Assembly: GCA_963742205.1 (NCBI GenBank)
Contig: CAVUKZ010000002.1
Span: 159,126 to 223,125, forward strand
Length of the DNA: 64,000 nucleotides
Origin: WHSW01 sp963742205
GTDB lineage: Bacteria; Actinomycetota; Thermoleophilia; Solirubrobacterales; 70-9
Direction of reading: 5' to 3'
The notes beneath the pieces were generated by a model. The model worked only from the letters and a program-made list of their open reading frames with translations. It had not been told where the DNA came from and ran no database searches. The translations under genes and the position numbers were made by a program. Shown here piece by piece: positions 24,231 to 32,892 of the stretch. The stretch's first letter is position 1, and every line of letters begins with the position of its first letter.

Positions 24231-26141
24231 ATGGAGGGCGAAGCAACGCGCGCCGCGCGCAGGACGGCGCTCTCGGTCGCCGCGCTCGGAATCGTCTTCG
24301 GCGACATCGGCACCAGTCCGATCTACACGATCCAGACGGCGTTCGACCCGAGTGATCCGCATCCCATCGAGGCGTCGCTGGACAGCGTCTACGGCATCGT
24401 CTCCCTGATCTTCTGGTCGGTGACGCTGATCGTCACCGTCAAGTACGTCGGGCTGGTCATGAAGGCCGACAACCAGGGCGAGGGCGGGATCATGGCGTTG
24501 ATCTCGCAGATCCGCCAACTCGGAAAGGTCATCCCGGCGCGGCGAAAGTTCCTGCTCGCCGGCCTCGGGGTGTTCGGCGCTGCCCTGTTCTTCGGCGACA
24601 GCATGATCACCCCGGCGATCTCGGTGCTCTCGGCGGTCGAGGGCACGGAGACGATCTCGTCCTCGATGGAGCCCCTCGTGATCCCGATCACCCTGGTGAT
24701 CATCGTGGCGCTGTTCATGGTCCAGCGGCATGGCACCGGTCCGCTCGGCCGCCTGTTCGGCCCGATCATGTTGGTCTGGTTCGCGACGATCGCCGTGCTC
24801 GGGATTCGCGGCATCACGATGCATCCCGAGGTCCTCGAGGCCCTCTCGCCGACCTACGCCATCGACTTCCTCTTCGGCAGCGGGTCGACCGGGTTCTTCG
24901 CGCTGGCCTCCGTGGTCCTGGCGATCACCGGCGCGGAGGCGCTCTACGCCGACATGGGTCACTTCGGGCGGCCGGCGATCGCCCGCGCCTGGCTGCTGCT
25001 CGTGTTCCCGGCGTGCATCCTGAGCTACCTCGGACAGGGGGCGCTGATCCTCGACGACCCGGGTGCGATCAGCGCGCCCTTCTTCCAGCTGATGCCACAT
25101 GCCGGGCTCGTCCCGCTGGTGCTCCTGGCGACGGCGGCCACGGTGATCGCGTCCCAGGCCGTGATCTCGGGCGCCTTCTCGCTCGCCCACCAGGCCTCCG
25201 AGCTCGGCTACCTCCCGCGACTGCGCGTGATCCACACCTCCGAGCGCCACTACGGACAGATCTACGTGCCGGTGATCAACATGCTCCTGCTGGTCGCGGT
25301 CGTGGCGCTGGTCGTGACCTTCCAGAGCTCCGCCAAGCTCGCCTTCACCTACGGGATGGCGGTCACCGGCACGATCGTGATCACGACGGTCCTGTTCTTC
25401 GTCATCGTGCGTCGCGGCTGGCAGCGGCCGCTCTGGCTCGTGCTCGGCGGCGCGGCGGTCTTCCTCACCCTGGAGCTCGCCATCCTGGGGGCGAACCTCA
25501 CCAAGCTCACCCACGGGGGCTGGGTCCCGCTCGTCATCGGGCTGATCCTGTTCGTGGTCATGACGACCTGGTACCGCGGGCGCCAGATGGTCGAGGCGGA
25601 GCGATTCGAGGTCGAGGGCCCGCTGCAGGCGTTTGTCGACGGCCTCAGAGAGCTCGATCCGCCCGTGCAGAGATCACCCGGGACCGGCGTGTTCATGAAT
25701 CGCGGCAAGGAGACCGCGCCGCTGTCGATGCGGGCCTGCGTCGACCACCTGCACGCGCTGCAGGAGCACGCCGTCATCCTCTCGCTCGAGACGCTTCCCA
25801 CGCCGCGGATCAGGGATGCGGACCGGCTCGACATCGACGAGCTGGCCTACGGGGACGACGGGATCACGTTCGTCCGCGCCAAGCACGGCTACGCCGAGCA
25901 CTTCGACGTGCCCGGGCTGGTCCGCCAGATCGAGGAGATCGGGGTCGAGTCGCCGATCGACGCGACCGACACCTCGTTTTATCTGTCCAGGGTCGAGCTG
26001 CGACCCGGCGACCGTCCGGGGATGAGCCGCTGGCGCAAGCACCTGTACCTCGCAACGTCGGTGATCGCAGCCGAGCCCGCCGACTACTTCGGGCTGCCGC
26101 GCGAGCGCACGATCACGTTGGGCGCCGAGATCGAGTTCTAG
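24231..26141 (+). CDS. kup: KUP-family potassium uptake transporter
   Basis: Low-affinity K+/H+ symporter, 636 residues, 12 predicted membrane helices and a C-terminal cytoplasmic domain. The family signature GIVFGDIGTSPIYTI lies at about residues 22-36, followed by NQGEGGIMAL and FFGDSMITPAISVLSAVEG. The C-terminal domain contains VFMNRGKE. The stop overlaps that of the convergent dehydrogenase in a CTAG. Many actinobacterial K+ genes are under c-di-AMP control, but I see no riboswitch before this one. Confidence 0.93.
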   Translation: MEGEATRAARRTALSVAALGIVFGDIGTSPIYTIQTAFDPSDPHPIEASLDSVYGIVSLIFWSVTLIVTVKYVGLVMKADNQGEGGIMALISQIRQLGKVIPARRKFLLAGLGVFGAALFFGDSMITPAISVLSAVEGTETISSSMEPLVIPITLVIIVALFMVQRHGTGPLGRLFGPIMLVWFATIAVLGIRGITMHPEVLEALSPTYAIDFLFGSGSTGFFALASVVLAITGAEALYADMGHFGRPAIARAWLLLVFPACILSYLGQGALILDDPGAISAPFFQLMPHAGLVPLVLLATAATVIASQAVISGAFSLAHQASELGYLPRLRVIHTSERHYGQIYVPVINMLLLVAVVALVVTFQSSAKLAFTYGMAVTGTIVITTVLFFVIVRRGWQRPLWLVLGGAAVFLTLELAILGANLTKLTHGGWVPLVIGLILFVVMTTWYRGRQMVEAERFEVEGPLQAFVDGLRELDPPVQRSPGTGVFMNRGKETAPLSMRACVDHLHALQEHAVILSLETLPTPRIRDADRLDIDELAYGDDGITFVRAKHGYAEHFDVPGLVRQIEEIGVESPIDATDTSFYLSRVELRPGDRPGMSRWRKHLYLATSVIAAEPADYFGLPRERTITLGAEIEF

Positions 26142-27298
26142 CCGCTCAGCGACGCGTCCGACTTCGGGTCGATCAGGATCTTCGCGTGGGCCTCCGGGTC
26201 GCCCAGCGCGTCGAAGGCGGCCTCCACACCGGCCAATCCGACCTCGCCCGTGACCAGTGGCGCCGGGTCCACCTTGCCCTCGGCGAGCAGGTGGAGCGTG
26301 TCGCGGAACTCGGGCGGCGTGTAGCCGAGCACGAACCGCAGGTCGATCTCCTTGTTGATCGCCATCGCGGGCCGGATGCGGTCGAGCCCCATGCAGACGC
26401 CAACCACGACCACGCGCGAGAACAGCGGCGCGCCGGTGACGATCTGGTCGATCACCCCCGGCACTCCGACGCACTCGAACACCACCGGAGCCTTCGGCCC
26501 CGCCCCCAGCCGTTCGGCCGTGCGCCAGACGTGGTGCCACGGAACCGGCGCTCGGGTCAGCTTCTCCATCGTCCCCACCGCGAGCTCGAGCGCCTCGGGC
26601 GCGGACTTGAGGTGTCCGGCGTCGCCCGCCGCCGCGTACGGCGAATCCGCCGCCGGGTCGACGACCGCATCCGCGCCGCAGGCCGTCGCAAGCGCTCGGC
26701 GACCGCCCGAGAGGTCGCTCGCGATCACGGTCCGCACGCCGCGGGCCTTCAGCATGCAGATCACCGCGAGCCCGATCGGCCCGCAGCCGATGACGATCGC
26801 GACGTCGCGCTTCTTCACCTCGCCTCGCCGGACGGCGTGCAGAGCGACGGCCATCGGCTCCGTCAGCGCCGCAAGCTCAGGGGCGAGCCCGTTCGGAACC
26901 GGCAGCATCAGCGACTCCTCCACGACGGTTCGTTCGGCGTACGCCCCAGGTGCTGCCGCCGAGAGGCCGACCCCGTGCACCTCGCCGGCGTGGCGGCGCA
27001 GCGGCAGGGCCACCACATGCGTGCCGGTCGGCAGCTTGCGCCGGCATCCAGGCCCGTAATCGCCGATCTCGCCGCAGAACTCGTGCCCGAAGACGACCTG
27101 CTGGTCGGAGCGCATGAACCCGTCGTAGCCGGCCTCGACCATGAGATCGGCGAGCTCGTCGCAGTGATGGCGCGCGTGGAGGTCCGAGCCGCAGATGCCG
27201 CAGCGCAGGACCTCGATCGCGACCTGGCCCTTCGCGGGCTCGGGGTCCGGGAGGTCGACGACCTCAAGCTCCGAACGTTCGCATCCGACCGCCCTCAC
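26138..27298 (-). CDS. zinc-dependent alcohol dehydrogenase (MDR family)
   Basis: A 386-residue medium-chain dehydrogenase. The catalytic zinc site is CGICGSDLHARHH ... GHEFCGE; the NAD(P) motif is VIGCGPIGLAVI. The structural-zinc Cys cluster is reduced. A long insert around residues 225-275 is atypical. It is the last gene of a likely minus-strand operon MetE-like - TetR - dehydrogenase (gaps of 56 and 21 nt). Formaldehyde- or alcohol-type substrates would fit a one-carbon locus, but this is inference. Confidence 0.82.
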   Translation of the reverse strand: MRAVGCERSELEVVDLPDPEPAKGQVAIEVLRCGICGSDLHARHHCDELADLMVEAGYDGFMRSDQQVVFGHEFCGEIGDYGPGCRRKLPTGTHVVALPLRRHAGEVHGVGLSAAAPGAYAERTVVEESLMLPVPNGLAPELAALTEPMAVALHAVRRGEVKKRDVAIVIGCGPIGLAVICMLKARGVRTVIASDLSGGRRALATACGADAVVDPAADSPYAAAGDAGHLKSAPEALELAVGTMEKLTRAPVPWHHVWRTAERLGAGPKAPVVFECVGVPGVIDQIVTGAPLFSRVVVVGVCMGLDRIRPAMAINKEIDLRFVLGYTPPEFRDTLHLLAEGKVDPAPLVTGEVGLAGVEAAFDALGDPEAHAKILIDPKSDASLSG

Positions 27299-27319
27299 CG
27301 CGGCGAGCTCACCGGCTGA

Positions 27320-27940
27320 TCAAGCGGTTCGCGGCTCGCGCTCGAGCACGAGCGTCCCGATCTGACGGGCCCGCAGCGCGGCGTCGACGTCGCCCTCGCC
27401 GGCGGAGACGATCGAGCCCTTCATCAGGATGTGCCAGCGGCGGGCGAAGTTCCTCGGGTCGACGATCCTCGCGTCGGTCGCGAGCTGGGCGAGGAATTCA
27501 CGGATCCCGGCCAGGTAGCCGACGCACGCGGCACGGACCGGGTCGTCGGTATCGGGGTGTTCGATCATCACGTTGATGAACGCGCACCCCTCGAAGTCGT
27601 CGCGCCGGAACCAGCCGTCGAAGACCTCGAAGATCGCGAGCAGGCGCCCGTCGGGATCGTCGGCGCGCCGCTCGACCTCGGCCTGCAACCAGCCGCGCGT
27701 CCACAGCTGCTCACGCCGGTCGAGCACCGCGAGCACCAGCTCCTGCTTCGAGCGAAAGCGCCGGTAGAGCGTCTGCCGCGCCACGCCGGAGGTGGCGATG
27801 ATCTCGTCGATGCCGACGATGTTCACGCCGCGGGTGCAGAAGAGCTCGTAAGCGGCATCGAGGATCCGCTCACCGGCGTCTGAGGCACCAGCTGGGCGCG
27901 GCTCAGCAAGGGTCTGAGTCGGCTCCATCACTGGGCTCAC
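27320..27940 (-). CDS. TetR family transcriptional regulator
   Basis: About 206 residues. The HTH is GERILDAAYELFCTRGVNIVGIDEIIATSGVARQTLYRRFRSKQELVLAVL, and the C-terminal domain has FEGCAFINVMIEHP, as in TetR_C_33-like regulators. The start may be the internal ATG at 27928. It lies between the MetE-like gene and the dehydrogenase on the same strand. It is the best candidate for binding the two GACnGAnCGnTCnGTC palindromes at 29190 and 29250. Confidence 0.87.
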   Translation of the reverse strand: MSPVMEPTQTLAEPRPAGASDAGERILDAAYELFCTRGVNIVGIDEIIATSGVARQTLYRRFRSKQELVLAVLDRREQLWTRGWLQAEVERRADDPDGRLLAIFEVFDGWFRRDDFEGCAFINVMIEHPDTDDPVRAACVGYLAGIREFLAQLATDARIVDPRNFARRWHILMKGSIVSAGEGDVDAALRARQIGTLVLEREPRTA

Positions 27941-27996
27941 AGTAGCCGATCCCCGGGTCTGTGTCGGGGTTTTTGGGGCGCGCCGCCCCCGAGGGC

Positions 27997-29166
27997 TCAG
28001 CCGACCCCGAGCTGATCCGCCGCCATCTTCGTCCCCTCGACCCGGTTGGCGATCTTCTGCCAGGCGACCTCGCGAGCGAAGTCCGGGGAGCCGTGGTTGG
28101 GCTTCTCGTCGATCGAGAACGGCGAGAAGCCGCAGTCATCGGTAGAGCCGAGGCTCTCCTTGGGGATGAAGTCCGCCGCCCGGACGAGCGCGTCGCGGAC
28201 CTCCTCGGCGCTCTCCACCCGCGGGTTCTGCGGGTTGATGACGCCGATGTAGGTCATCTGTGAGACGCCGTCGGCGTCGTCGCGCCGATGCTTGCCGATC
28301 GACTCGTAGACCGGGTCCTTGTCCCGCTCGGAGGAGAGCTGGATCAGGAAGTAGCCGGCGTTGATCTTGAACATCTCGGGCAACAGGTTGTTGTACGGGA
28401 CGTCGGCGGAGTGAACCGAGTCGCGGTCGCCTCCCGGGCAGGTGTGGATGCCGATGTTGACCCGCTCCTCGGGCGTGAAGCGCTCCATCACCCGGTTGTT
28501 GAGCTCGATGAAGTGCGGCAGGAGCCCGGCCCCGGTCCAGGGATTCTTGGGGTCGTTGCGGGTCGCCAGCCGGCCCTCGGTGAAGTCGACCGAGACGCGC
28601 TCGGCGCCGGCGTCGAATGCCTGGCGGATGTCCTTCTCGCACTCGTTGACGACGTCGTTTTCGAAGTCCTCCTGCGAGTAGCCGTCGACCTCGTCGGAGA
28701 GCGGGTACAGCAGGGCGATCATCGAGGGGGCGATGACCGCCTGCTTCATCGGCTTGCTCGCGTACTGGATCGACTTCTTCAGCGTGTCCGCGGCGTACGT
28801 CTTGTACTTGAACGGGCCGCCGGTTACGCGCGGCAGCTGACGGCCGTGGCCATCGGCGAAGATCGCGAAGAACTGCCCGTCCGGCGCCAGGTTGTCGGCG
28901 AGTCCGGTGCCGGCGAGCGTGTCGGTGATCGGGTAGGTGGCAAAGCTCGACCAGCGCTGCTCGCCGTCGGAGACGATCGGCAGCCCCGTCTGCTCGAGAT
29001 GGGAGATCGAGTCCTTGACCGCCTCGTCCTGCTCGGCCTCGAGCGCCTCCTTGTCGATCTCGCCCGCGTCGTACTTCGCGTACGCATCCTGGAGCTTGCT
29101 CGGTCGCGGCAGCGAACCGACGGGCTCCGTCGGGATCCCTGTGTCGGTCCTCGGGTCGTACGCCAT
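27997..29166 (-). CDS. cobalamin-independent methionine synthase (MetE) C-terminal-like methyltransferase
   Basis: A 389-residue protein of the MetE/UROD-like superfamily that corresponds to the catalytic half only. Zinc ligands can be assigned: His and Cys in IGIHTCPGG, Glu in LIQLSSERDK, Cys in STDDCGFSPF. It begins PTEPVGSLPRPSKL, the usual opening of stand-alone MetE-like proteins. These stand-alone forms act on methyl donors other than the classic polyglutamylated folate, or have unknown substrates. It has a GGAGGAGA Shine-Dalgarno, and its promoter -10 (TAGGGT) sits just upstream of operator 1. Confidence 0.85.
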   Translation of the reverse strand: MAYDPRTDTGIPTEPVGSLPRPSKLQDAYAKYDAGEIDKEALEAEQDEAVKDSISHLEQTGLPIVSDGEQRWSSFATYPITDTLAGTGLADNLAPDGQFFAIFADGHGRQLPRVTGGPFKYKTYAADTLKKSIQYASKPMKQAVIAPSMIALLYPLSDEVDGYSQEDFENDVVNECEKDIRQAFDAGAERVSVDFTEGRLATRNDPKNPWTGAGLLPHFIELNNRVMERFTPEERVNIGIHTCPGGDRDSVHSADVPYNNLLPEMFKINAGYFLIQLSSERDKDPVYESIGKHRRDDADGVSQMTYIGVINPQNPRVESAEEVRDALVRAADFIPKESLGSTDDCGFSPFSIDEKPNHGSPDFAREVAWQKIANRVEGTKMAADQLGVG

Positions 29167-29189
29167 TCTCTCCTCCGATCTCGGCCTGT

Positions 29190-29205
29190 GACTGACCGGT
29201 CTGTC
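29190..29205. promoter_or_regulatory. TetR-type palindromic operator 1
   Basis: GACTGACCGGTCTGTC matches the palindrome GACnGAnCGnTCnGTC. It lies 24 nt before the MetE-like ATG, downstream of that gene's -10, where a bound repressor would block initiation. Confidence 0.65.
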
Positions 29206-29247
29206 TCGGAGGCTGACCCTATCGCAAAGCTGTTAGCGTGCCGCGCC

Positions 29248-29980
29248 GTGACCGATCGTTCTGTCTCAGCTGCGAGACAAGCGGTCGAGGGCGCACCCCG
29301 GTCGCGCACCAGCCCCCTCCACGCGACCCTCACCCACGCCGGCGCGCACATGGTCGAGCGATGCGGGACGCTGATCGCGACCGACTTCGGCTCCGCCGCG
29401 ACCGAGGCCGCGCTCTGCCAGCGCTCGGTCGGGATCGCCGATCGCTCCGACCTCGTCAAGCTGGAGCTCAGCGACCGGCCCGACCGGCTGCTGGCGCTGA
29501 TCGAGGGCTATGCGGGCGGCCGCCGCGCAGGCCCCCGAGGTGAGCGCCCGCTGGCTGCTGATCGACGCCGACCGCGCCCTCGTCCTCTGCGACCCGTGCC
29601 AGGCCTCTCGGGTGCTGCGCGTGCTCGAAATCGCCTGCCAGCGCGGCCCGACCACGATTCGCGATCGCTCCGGCGAGCTCGCGGCCCTCGCGGTGGTCGG
29701 GCCCCGTGCCCCGCAGCTCCTCGCCGCCGTCAGCGAGCTCACCGAGGAGCAGCTCGCCACGGCCGAGAGCTTCGTCGACCTCCCGGTGGCCGGCGAGCCG
29801 GTCCTGCTGATGCGGGCGGGCCGCTCGCACTACCTCGCCGTTCTCCCAGCCGAACGGGCGGCGCCGGTCTGGCGCTCGCTCGACGCGGCCGGTCGCGTGC
29901 TCGGCGTCGGATGGGTGGGTCACGAGGCGATCGAGCACCTGGCGATCAACGCCAGCACCGCCGCCCGACAAGCGCGATGA
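29248..29980 (+). CDS. GcvT-like folate-binding (YgfZ/sarcosine oxidase-type) protein (apparent frameshift)
   Basis: About 243 residues with the aminomethyltransferase-like opening SPLHATLTHAGAHMVERCGTLIATDFG. After IEGYAGG (near 29508) the frame moves by +1 and continues as AQAPEVSARWLLIDADRALVL to 29980, ending with VGWVGHEAIEHLAINAS. Both halves read as one compact GcvT-fold protein, so a one-base insertion is likely. It is divergent from the MetE-like gene and shares its operator type, so a coupled one-carbon function with tetrahydrofolate is inferred. Exact activity is unknown. Confidence 0.65.
29250..29265. promoter_or_regulatory. TetR-type palindromic operator 2
   Basis: GACCGATCGTTCTGTC fits the same GACnGAnCGnTCnGTC pattern, with its centre 60 bp from operator 1. 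It overlaps the GTG start (29248-29250) of the rightward GcvT-like gene, whose -10 (TAGCGT) is at 29234-29239. Confidence 0.65.
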
Positions 29981-30062
29981 ATCCCGGCCGCGCGGCCGGT
30001 CTTCAGCGCGTAGGTTCATGACGTCACTCGGTCGCCGCGATGCGACGCGAAAGGAGAACCGC

Positions 30063-30431
30063 ATGGGACAGCCGGTCGTTCACTTCGAGATCATCGGTCA
30101 GGACGGAGGCAAGCTGCAGGAGTACTACGGCGAGCTCTTCGGTTGGGAGTTCGACGCCGACAACCCGATGAACTACGGGGTGGTCACGCGTGAGGGCAAC
30201 ACCAACGCCGAGGGCGCGGGAATCGGTGGCGGCGTCGCCGCCGGCCCCGACGGCTACGAGGGCCACGTGACCTTCTACATCGAGGTCCCCGATGTCGAGG
30301 CGGCGCTGACGAAGGCCGAGGGCCTCGGTGGCACCAGGGTGATGGGGCCGGAGACGATCATGGAGTCGATCGAGCTCGGCATGTTCACGGATCCTGAGGG
30401 TCACCTGGTCGGGGTCGTCAAGAGCGCCTGA
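30063..30431 (+). CDS. VOC family protein
   Basis: A 122-residue single VOC domain. It begins VVHFEIIGQDGGKLQEYYGELFGWEF and has GHVTFYIEVPDVEAALTKAEGLGG and MFTDPEGHLVGVV, the type often annotated as a hydroxylase or glyoxalase-like protein. It has a clear AAGGAG Shine-Dalgarno. It lies 82 nt after the GcvT-like gene and may belong to its transcript. Confidence 0.82.
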   Translation: MGQPVVHFEIIGQDGGKLQEYYGELFGWEFDADNPMNYGVVTREGNTNAEGAGIGGGVAAGPDGYEGHVTFYIEVPDVEAALTKAEGLGGTRVMGPETIMESIELGMFTDPEGHLVGVVKSA

Positions 30432-30469
30432 GGCCTGCCGGAGCGGGCGGGCGGCTAGCGTCCGCCCGC

Positions 30470-31447
30470 ATCCGTTGGCCTCGACTCAGCGCGGCGGGCC
30501 CGACTCGCCTGTGGACGGTCGTCAGCTGGCTGCTCGTCGGCGGCTGGGCGCTCTGGACCGCGATCCGCCTACTCGGCCTCGAAGCGGGCTTCCCGCTGGT
30601 GGCCGTGATGGCGTTCACGCCGTACGTCGCGCTGACCGCGTTCATCCCGCTCGCGCTCGCGCTCGCCGTGCGCAACTGGGTGGCGGCGCTCGTCGCGGCG
30701 CTCGTCGTCGTGCTCCTCGCGGGGGCCGTCCTCCCGCGCGCGTTCGGCGGTCCGACGGAGGCGCAGGGCGACCCAGGGCCGGTGCTCCGCGTCCTGGCCG
30801 CCAACATGAAGCTCGGCAAGGGCGATCCCGAGGCGCTCGTCGCCCTCGTTCGCGAGCACGACGTCGACGTGCTGAGCGTCGAGGAACTGACGGCGAAGCT
30901 GGCCCGGAAGCTCGACGAGGCCGGCCTGCGCACCCTGCTGCCACACCGCCAGCTCGCCACCGGCGACAGCTCCCGCGGCTCGGGCCTCTACAGCCGCTAT
31001 GAGCTCGCGCGGCCTTCGGCCACCACGCCGGAGGGCGGCTTTCCGCTGATCACAGCGCAGCCGCTGATCGCGGGCGCCGCGATGGTCGAGGCCGGTGGCG
31101 TGCACACGATCCCGCCGACGGTCTCGACGGCCGCCTGGACCAGCGACCTGCGCGGCCTGCCCGCGGCGGGCGCCGGACCGGTGCGGATCCTGCTCGGCGA
31201 CTTCAACGCGACGCTCGACCAGAGCGAGTTCCGCGACCTGGTCGGACGCGGTTACGCCGACGCTGCCGACACCCTCGGTGACGGGCTCGAGCCGACCTGG
31301 CCCGACCACCGCCGGTTCCCGCCGCTGGTGACGATCGATCACGTGCTCGCCGACCGGCGGATCGGGATCCGCGACTACGCCGTCGACGAGCTCCCGGGCA
31401 GCGATCACCGCGCCGTCTACGCCGAACTGTCGCTACCGGCTCAGTAG
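30470..31447 (+). CDS. endonuclease/exonuclease/phosphatase (EEP) family membrane protein
   Basis: About 325 residues. Two or three N-terminal membrane helices (LWTVVSWLLVGGWALW; PYVALTAFIPLALALAV; NWVAALVAALVVVLLAGAV) precede an EEP catalytic domain with VLAANMKLGKGD, DVLSVEEL, LLGDFNAT and the final GSDHRAVYAEL. In frame, no ATG/GTG/TTG precedes the first helix; the GTG at 30599 would delete it. An ATC at 30470 lies 8 nt after TAGCGT, where a leaderless start would be expected. The stop overlaps the convergent DUF6458 gene by 7 nt. Confidence 0.75.
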   Translation: MRWPRLSAAGPTRLWTVVSWLLVGGWALWTAIRLLGLEAGFPLVAVMAFTPYVALTAFIPLALALAVRNWVAALVAALVVVLLAGAVLPRAFGGPTEAQGDPGPVLRVLAANMKLGKGDPEALVALVREHDVDVLSVEELTAKLARKLDEAGLRTLLPHRQLATGDSSRGSGLYSRYELARPSATTPEGGFPLITAQPLIAGAAMVEAGGVHTIPPTVSTAAWTSDLRGLPAAGAGPVRILLGDFNATLDQSEFRDLVGRGYADAADTLGDGLEPTWPDHRRFPPLVTIDHVLADRRIGIRDYAVDELPGSDHRAVYAELSLPAQ

Positions 31448-31653
31448 CGGGGATCGCGGTCGACGACCACGGCGTCCCGCCGGCGTCGTGCGATGGAGAA
31501 GGCGTAGATGGCACCGACGACGAAGGCGACCACGCCCACGATCATCAGGATCAGGCCCACGGTCTCGAGGTTGACCGCGTCCCACGTGTCATTGATCGCG
31601 TAGCGAAGGATCGCGCCGACGGCGACGAGGAAGAGTCCCGTTCCCATAGTCAT
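31441..31653 (-). CDS. DUF6458-type small membrane protein
   Basis: 70 residues with two membrane helices: TGLFLVAVGAILRYAI, then VGLILMIVGVVAFVVGAIYAF, ending in a basic tail (ARRRRDAVVVDRD). This matches the small two-helix DUF6458 pattern of actinobacteria, whose function is unknown. The ATG at 31653 is supported by TATACG 8 nt upstream. Confidence 0.7.
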   Translation of the reverse strand: MTMGTGLFLVAVGAILRYAINDTWDAVNLETVGLILMIVGVVAFVVGAIYAFSIARRRRDAVVVDRDPRY

Positions 31654-31702
31654 CGAGGCTGCGTATACCCCGTATGACGGCGTCGTACCAGGATCGATCG
31701 GC

Positions 31703-32659
31703 TCAGCCCGCGTCGATCCCGGTGATCCAGACGGCGTTGAGGAGCGGGGCGAGCTGGCGCGGGGGGATCTCGCGCACCGACCGCTCGATGCCGAGCCCGT
31801 CGCGACCGGGCCCAGGGACGGTCGCGAGCAGCGGATCGCGGCGCGCAGCCTCGAGCTGCGAGGGGCCAAGCGCCGCCACCCGCGCCGAGCCGTCGCGCAG
31901 CATCGCCAGCCGGTCCGCCGGGTTCGGCACCGCGAGCAGCTCGAGCTGGTCGACGCCCGGGCCGAGCCCACGCTCGGCTCCCCACCACTCTGTGTTGCGG
32001 GCCAGCAGGAGGCGGTCGGGGCTGCGCTCGCGAAGTTCGAACGGGCCCGTGCCGCTGTCGGGGAACCGGCCCGGATCCAGCCGCCCGCCGCCGGCCTGCG
32101 CGATCGCCTCCGGGGAGACGATGCCGAGGCGCGGCGAGGCGAGCGCACGATCGAAGTGCGGGTCGGGGCTCGGCAGGATGAAGCGGACCAGGTCGGGGCG
32201 CGGTGCGTCGACGAGCAGCCGGCCGAGGACGCGGCGCCCGGCCGGAGTCGAGAGCCAACGGTCCGTATTGGCGAGGACGGCCGAGGCGTTGAAGCGCGCG
32301 CCGTCCTGGAAGCGCACGCCCGGGCGCAGCCGCAGCCGCCAGACGGTGGAATCCGCCGAAGGCCGCGCCGACAGCGCCAGCCCCGGGACACCGCGGGCCT
32401 CATCGAACGGCCCGTCGAGCCGTTCGATCAGCGGCTCGTGCAGTTGCCGGGCGGCGAGCAGGTCGGACTTGGTGCGCGCGTAGAGCGGATCAAGCGTCGC
32501 CGGCCGGCGGTCGAGCGCCCAGGTCAGGGACGCGGAGCCGCCCGGCACGCTGGCGGCGCCGACCGCCGCGGTGTCCGTGTCATCTCCCCCGCATCCCGCA
32601 AGCCCCGGCGCCGCCAGCGCTGCGGCGGCGACGATCGCGAGGAGCGGGCGAGGCGTCAG
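31703..32659 (-). CDS. ABC transporter substrate-binding lipoprotein, peptide/nickel (SBP family 5) type
   Basis: About 318 residues. The GTG-type frame MPGGSASLTWALDRRPATLDPLYA starts too late; upstream, in frame, a lipobox LAGCGGDD follows a hydrophobic stretch. The only suitable start is a CTG at 32659 that overlaps the secG TGA (CTGA). Family features are LTWALDRRPATLDP, VWRLRLRPGVRFQDGARFNA and GTGPFELRERSPDRLLLARN. It is shorter than usual SBP_5 proteins (about 500) and has no permease nearby, so it may be a truncated or specialised binding protein. Confidence 0.7.
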   Translation of the reverse strand: MTPRPLLAIVAAAALAAPGLAGCGGDDTDTAAVGAASVPGGSASLTWALDRRPATLDPLYARTKSDLLAARQLHEPLIERLDGPFDEARGVPGLALSARPSADSTVWRLRLRPGVRFQDGARFNASAVLANTDRWLSTPAGRRVLGRLLVDAPRPDLVRFILPSPDPHFDRALASPRLGIVSPEAIAQAGGGRLDPGRFPDSGTGPFELRERSPDRLLLARNTEWWGAERGLGPGVDQLELLAVPNPADRLAMLRDGSARVAALGPSQLEAARRDPLLATVPGPGRDGLGIERSVREIPPRQLAPLLNAVWITGIDAG

Positions 32660-32880
32660 ATCTTCAGCAGGACGATGGTGTTGAGCACGAACAGGACGGA
32701 GAAGAAGATCGTCCAGCGGTCGAGGTTGCGCTCCACCAGCGAGCCGCCCACGCCGGAGCCACCCGCGGCGCCGATGCCGAATGCCCCCGAGAGCCCGGCG
32801 TCCTTCCCCGAGTGCAGGAGCACAAGGAAGATCAGGACGATCGAGATCACGACCTGGACGACTTGAAGAACGGCCTCCAT
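32656..32880 (-). CDS. secG: preprotein translocase subunit SecG
   Basis: A 74-residue protein with two membrane helices around the conserved loop LLHSGKDAGLSGAFG, as in SecG. It assists SecYEG-mediated export. The stop overlaps the apparent CTG start of the lipoprotein gene; the ccm-type gene lies 12 nt upstream. Confidence 0.9.
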   Translation of the reverse strand: MEAVLQVVQVVISIVLIFLVLLHSGKDAGLSGAFGIGAAGGSGVGGSLVERNLDRWTIFFSVLFVLNTIVLLKI

Positions 32881-32892
32881 CGCGCGCGAAGT

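Noticed and set aside
27941..27996. Intrinsic terminator between the MetE-like and TetR genes
   Set aside because: A GGGGCG/CGCCCC hairpin exists, but the T-run is on the wrong side for minus-strand transcription, so I see no stop between the two genes.
29187..29270. Duplicated peptide VTDRSVS in the plus-strand frame as a coding repeat
   Set aside because: The similarity comes from the two palindromic operators, which lie before or at the start of the GcvT-like gene; they are DNA sites rather than protein repeats.
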